In this document: in pieces, positions 12,767 to 13,212 of the stretch
Position numbering within the stretch: the first letter of the stretch is position 1
How the letters are laid out: each line of letters starts with the position of its first letter
Assembly: GCA_945957335.1 (NCBI GenBank)
Contig: CAMFLJ010000078.1
Location: forward strand, 1-13,212
Direction: 5' to 3'
DNA: 13,212 nucleotides
From: an uncultured Actinomycetes bacterium
GTDB taxonomy: Bacteria; Actinomycetota; Acidimicrobiia; Acidimicrobiales; Acidimicrobilacustridaceae
Notes under the pieces: generated by a model
The model's input: only the letters and a program-made list of their open reading frames with translations
Databases searched by the model: none
What the model was told of the DNA's origin: nothing
Made by a program: the position numbers and the translations under genes

Positions 12767-13212
12767 TCAGCTGTTGCGGCGCCGGCCCCAGATCAGCACG
12801 GCGAGCAGGGCGGCGAGCGCGGCCACGACGGCCAGCACCAGCTTCGAGCGACCGGCCGACGGGGCACCGCTGTCGTCGTCGAGCCACTCGGCGGCCACCG
12901 CGGCCGGGTCGGCGTCGCGGGGCGTCGTGTCGATGTGGATCTCCTCGCCGCCGGCCTCCACGACGATCTCGTCGGCGTCGGCGCGCACCTCGATCACGGC
13001 GTCGTCGGTGGCGATCACCACGTCGTCGCCCGACGCGGTGAGCTCCACGTCGGCCGCGGCGGTGTGCAGCACGGCGCCGCCGGCCTCGGTGATCTCGAGC
13101 TCGACGCCCTCGGGCAGCGCGGGCTCGGCCGGGTGCGGCTCGAGCAGCGCGTCGACCGGCGCCGGCTGATCGTCGTCAGCGGGCGACGGGCGGTGTCGGG
13201 ATCGTTGCGGGT
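12767..13212 (-). CDS. Repeat-bearing membrane-anchored protein, N-terminus beyond window
   Basis: The C-terminal 147 residues are visible; the frame stays open to the right edge, so the start is outside the window (an internal GTG at 13072 is not needed). Layout: polar Pro/Asp-rich segment (1-33), seven nine-residue beta-type repeats (about 34-96), an acidic linker, one hydrophobic helix (about 124-140, KLVLAVVAALAALLAVLIWG) and a short RRRNS tail. The basic tail suggests the C-terminus is inside and the repeats outside. The arrangement resembles a sortase sorting signal, but no LPXTG is present; the equivalent spot reads GAPSAG. The family was not recognised. The repeats are strongly acidic (Asp/Glu), so calcium binding or a stiff stalk is possible. 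Confidence 0.75.
   Translation of the reverse strand, partial: PQRSRHRPSPADDDQPAPVDALLEPHPAEPALPEGVELEITEAGGAVLHTAAADVELTASGDDVVIATDDAVIEVRADADEIVVEAGGEEIHIDTTPRDADPAAVAAEWLDDDSGAPSAGRSKLVLAVVAALAALLAVLIWGRRRNS
12923..13111 (-). repeat. Seven tandem nonapeptide (27-bp) repeats
   Basis: Read on the minus strand, the protein divides evenly into seven nine-residue units such as AADVELTAS, GDDVVIATD, DAVIEVRAD, ADEIVVEAG and GEEIHIDTT. The shared pattern is acidic or small residues followed by alternating Ile/Val/Leu. The DNA copies are diverged, so selection acts on the protein pattern. The region may extend past the first visible unit. Confidence 0.65.

Noticed and set aside
12767..12850. Sortase cell-wall sorting signal
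   Set aside because: A hydrophobic helix and RRR tail are present, but no LPXTG or close variant precedes them (GAPSAG), so a plain membrane anchor is the safer call.
45..13212. tRNA, rRNA, CRISPR array, integrase or insertion sequence
   Set aside because: Looked for on both strands; no cloverleaf, regularly spaced direct repeats, transposase motifs or terminal repeats were seen.

Overview
This is very GC-rich DNA with a strong G/C bias at third codon positions, GTG and TTG starts, and start/stop overlaps. Together with tandem universal stress proteins, a four-cysteine AdhA-like dehydrogenase and exported proteins with Thr/Ser/Pro-rich linkers, it suggests an actinomycete-type bacterium, perhaps Acidimicrobiia. 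That is inference; no marker gene is present. Bases 1-44 are not genomic: they read as an Illumina Nextera read-1 adapter with the end of an i5 index. The window is therefore the raw end of a short-read contig, and the first gene is cut there.

Layout. (1) 46-1215 (+): response regulator with an EAL c-di-GMP phosphodiesterase domain, lacking its N-terminus. (2) 1290-3064 (+): NarL-type sensor kinase with an apparent one-base deletion near 2799-2803. It converges on a LuxR/NarL response regulator at 3061-3750 (-), and the two stop codons overlap in a single CTAG. (3) 7183 down to 3836 (-): a tight five-gene run of two paralogous low-complexity exported or anchored proteins (8-nt overlap), an ApbE-like FMN transferase, a bis-heme ferric-reductase-like membrane protein (4-nt overlap) and a degenerate tandem Usp protein. 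(4) 7286-9396 (+), divergent from that run: an OmpR-type regulator and HisKA sensor kinase overlapping by 4 nt. The shared 102-bp region carries an 11-bp-period direct repeat and a candidate leaderless promoter. (5) 9481-12741 (+): a small coiled-coil protein, a second tandem Usp protein, a zinc alcohol dehydrogenase and an MptpB-like phosphatase. (6) 12767 to the right edge (-): the C-terminal part of a surface-type protein with seven acidic nine-residue repeats and one membrane anchor.

How it may work together. The divergent OmpR-type pair probably controls the minus-strand run. ApbE and a heme-b membrane protein usually form an electron route to flavoproteins outside the membrane, but no FMN-binding-domain partner is visible. 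Its place is taken by the two small paralogues, one ending in repeated DGHSGS units that resemble an incomplete ApbE target motif. This is the most unusual part of the window. The Usp, dehydrogenase, phosphatase and signalling genes fit a redox, energy or dormancy response theme, which is inferred from gene families only.
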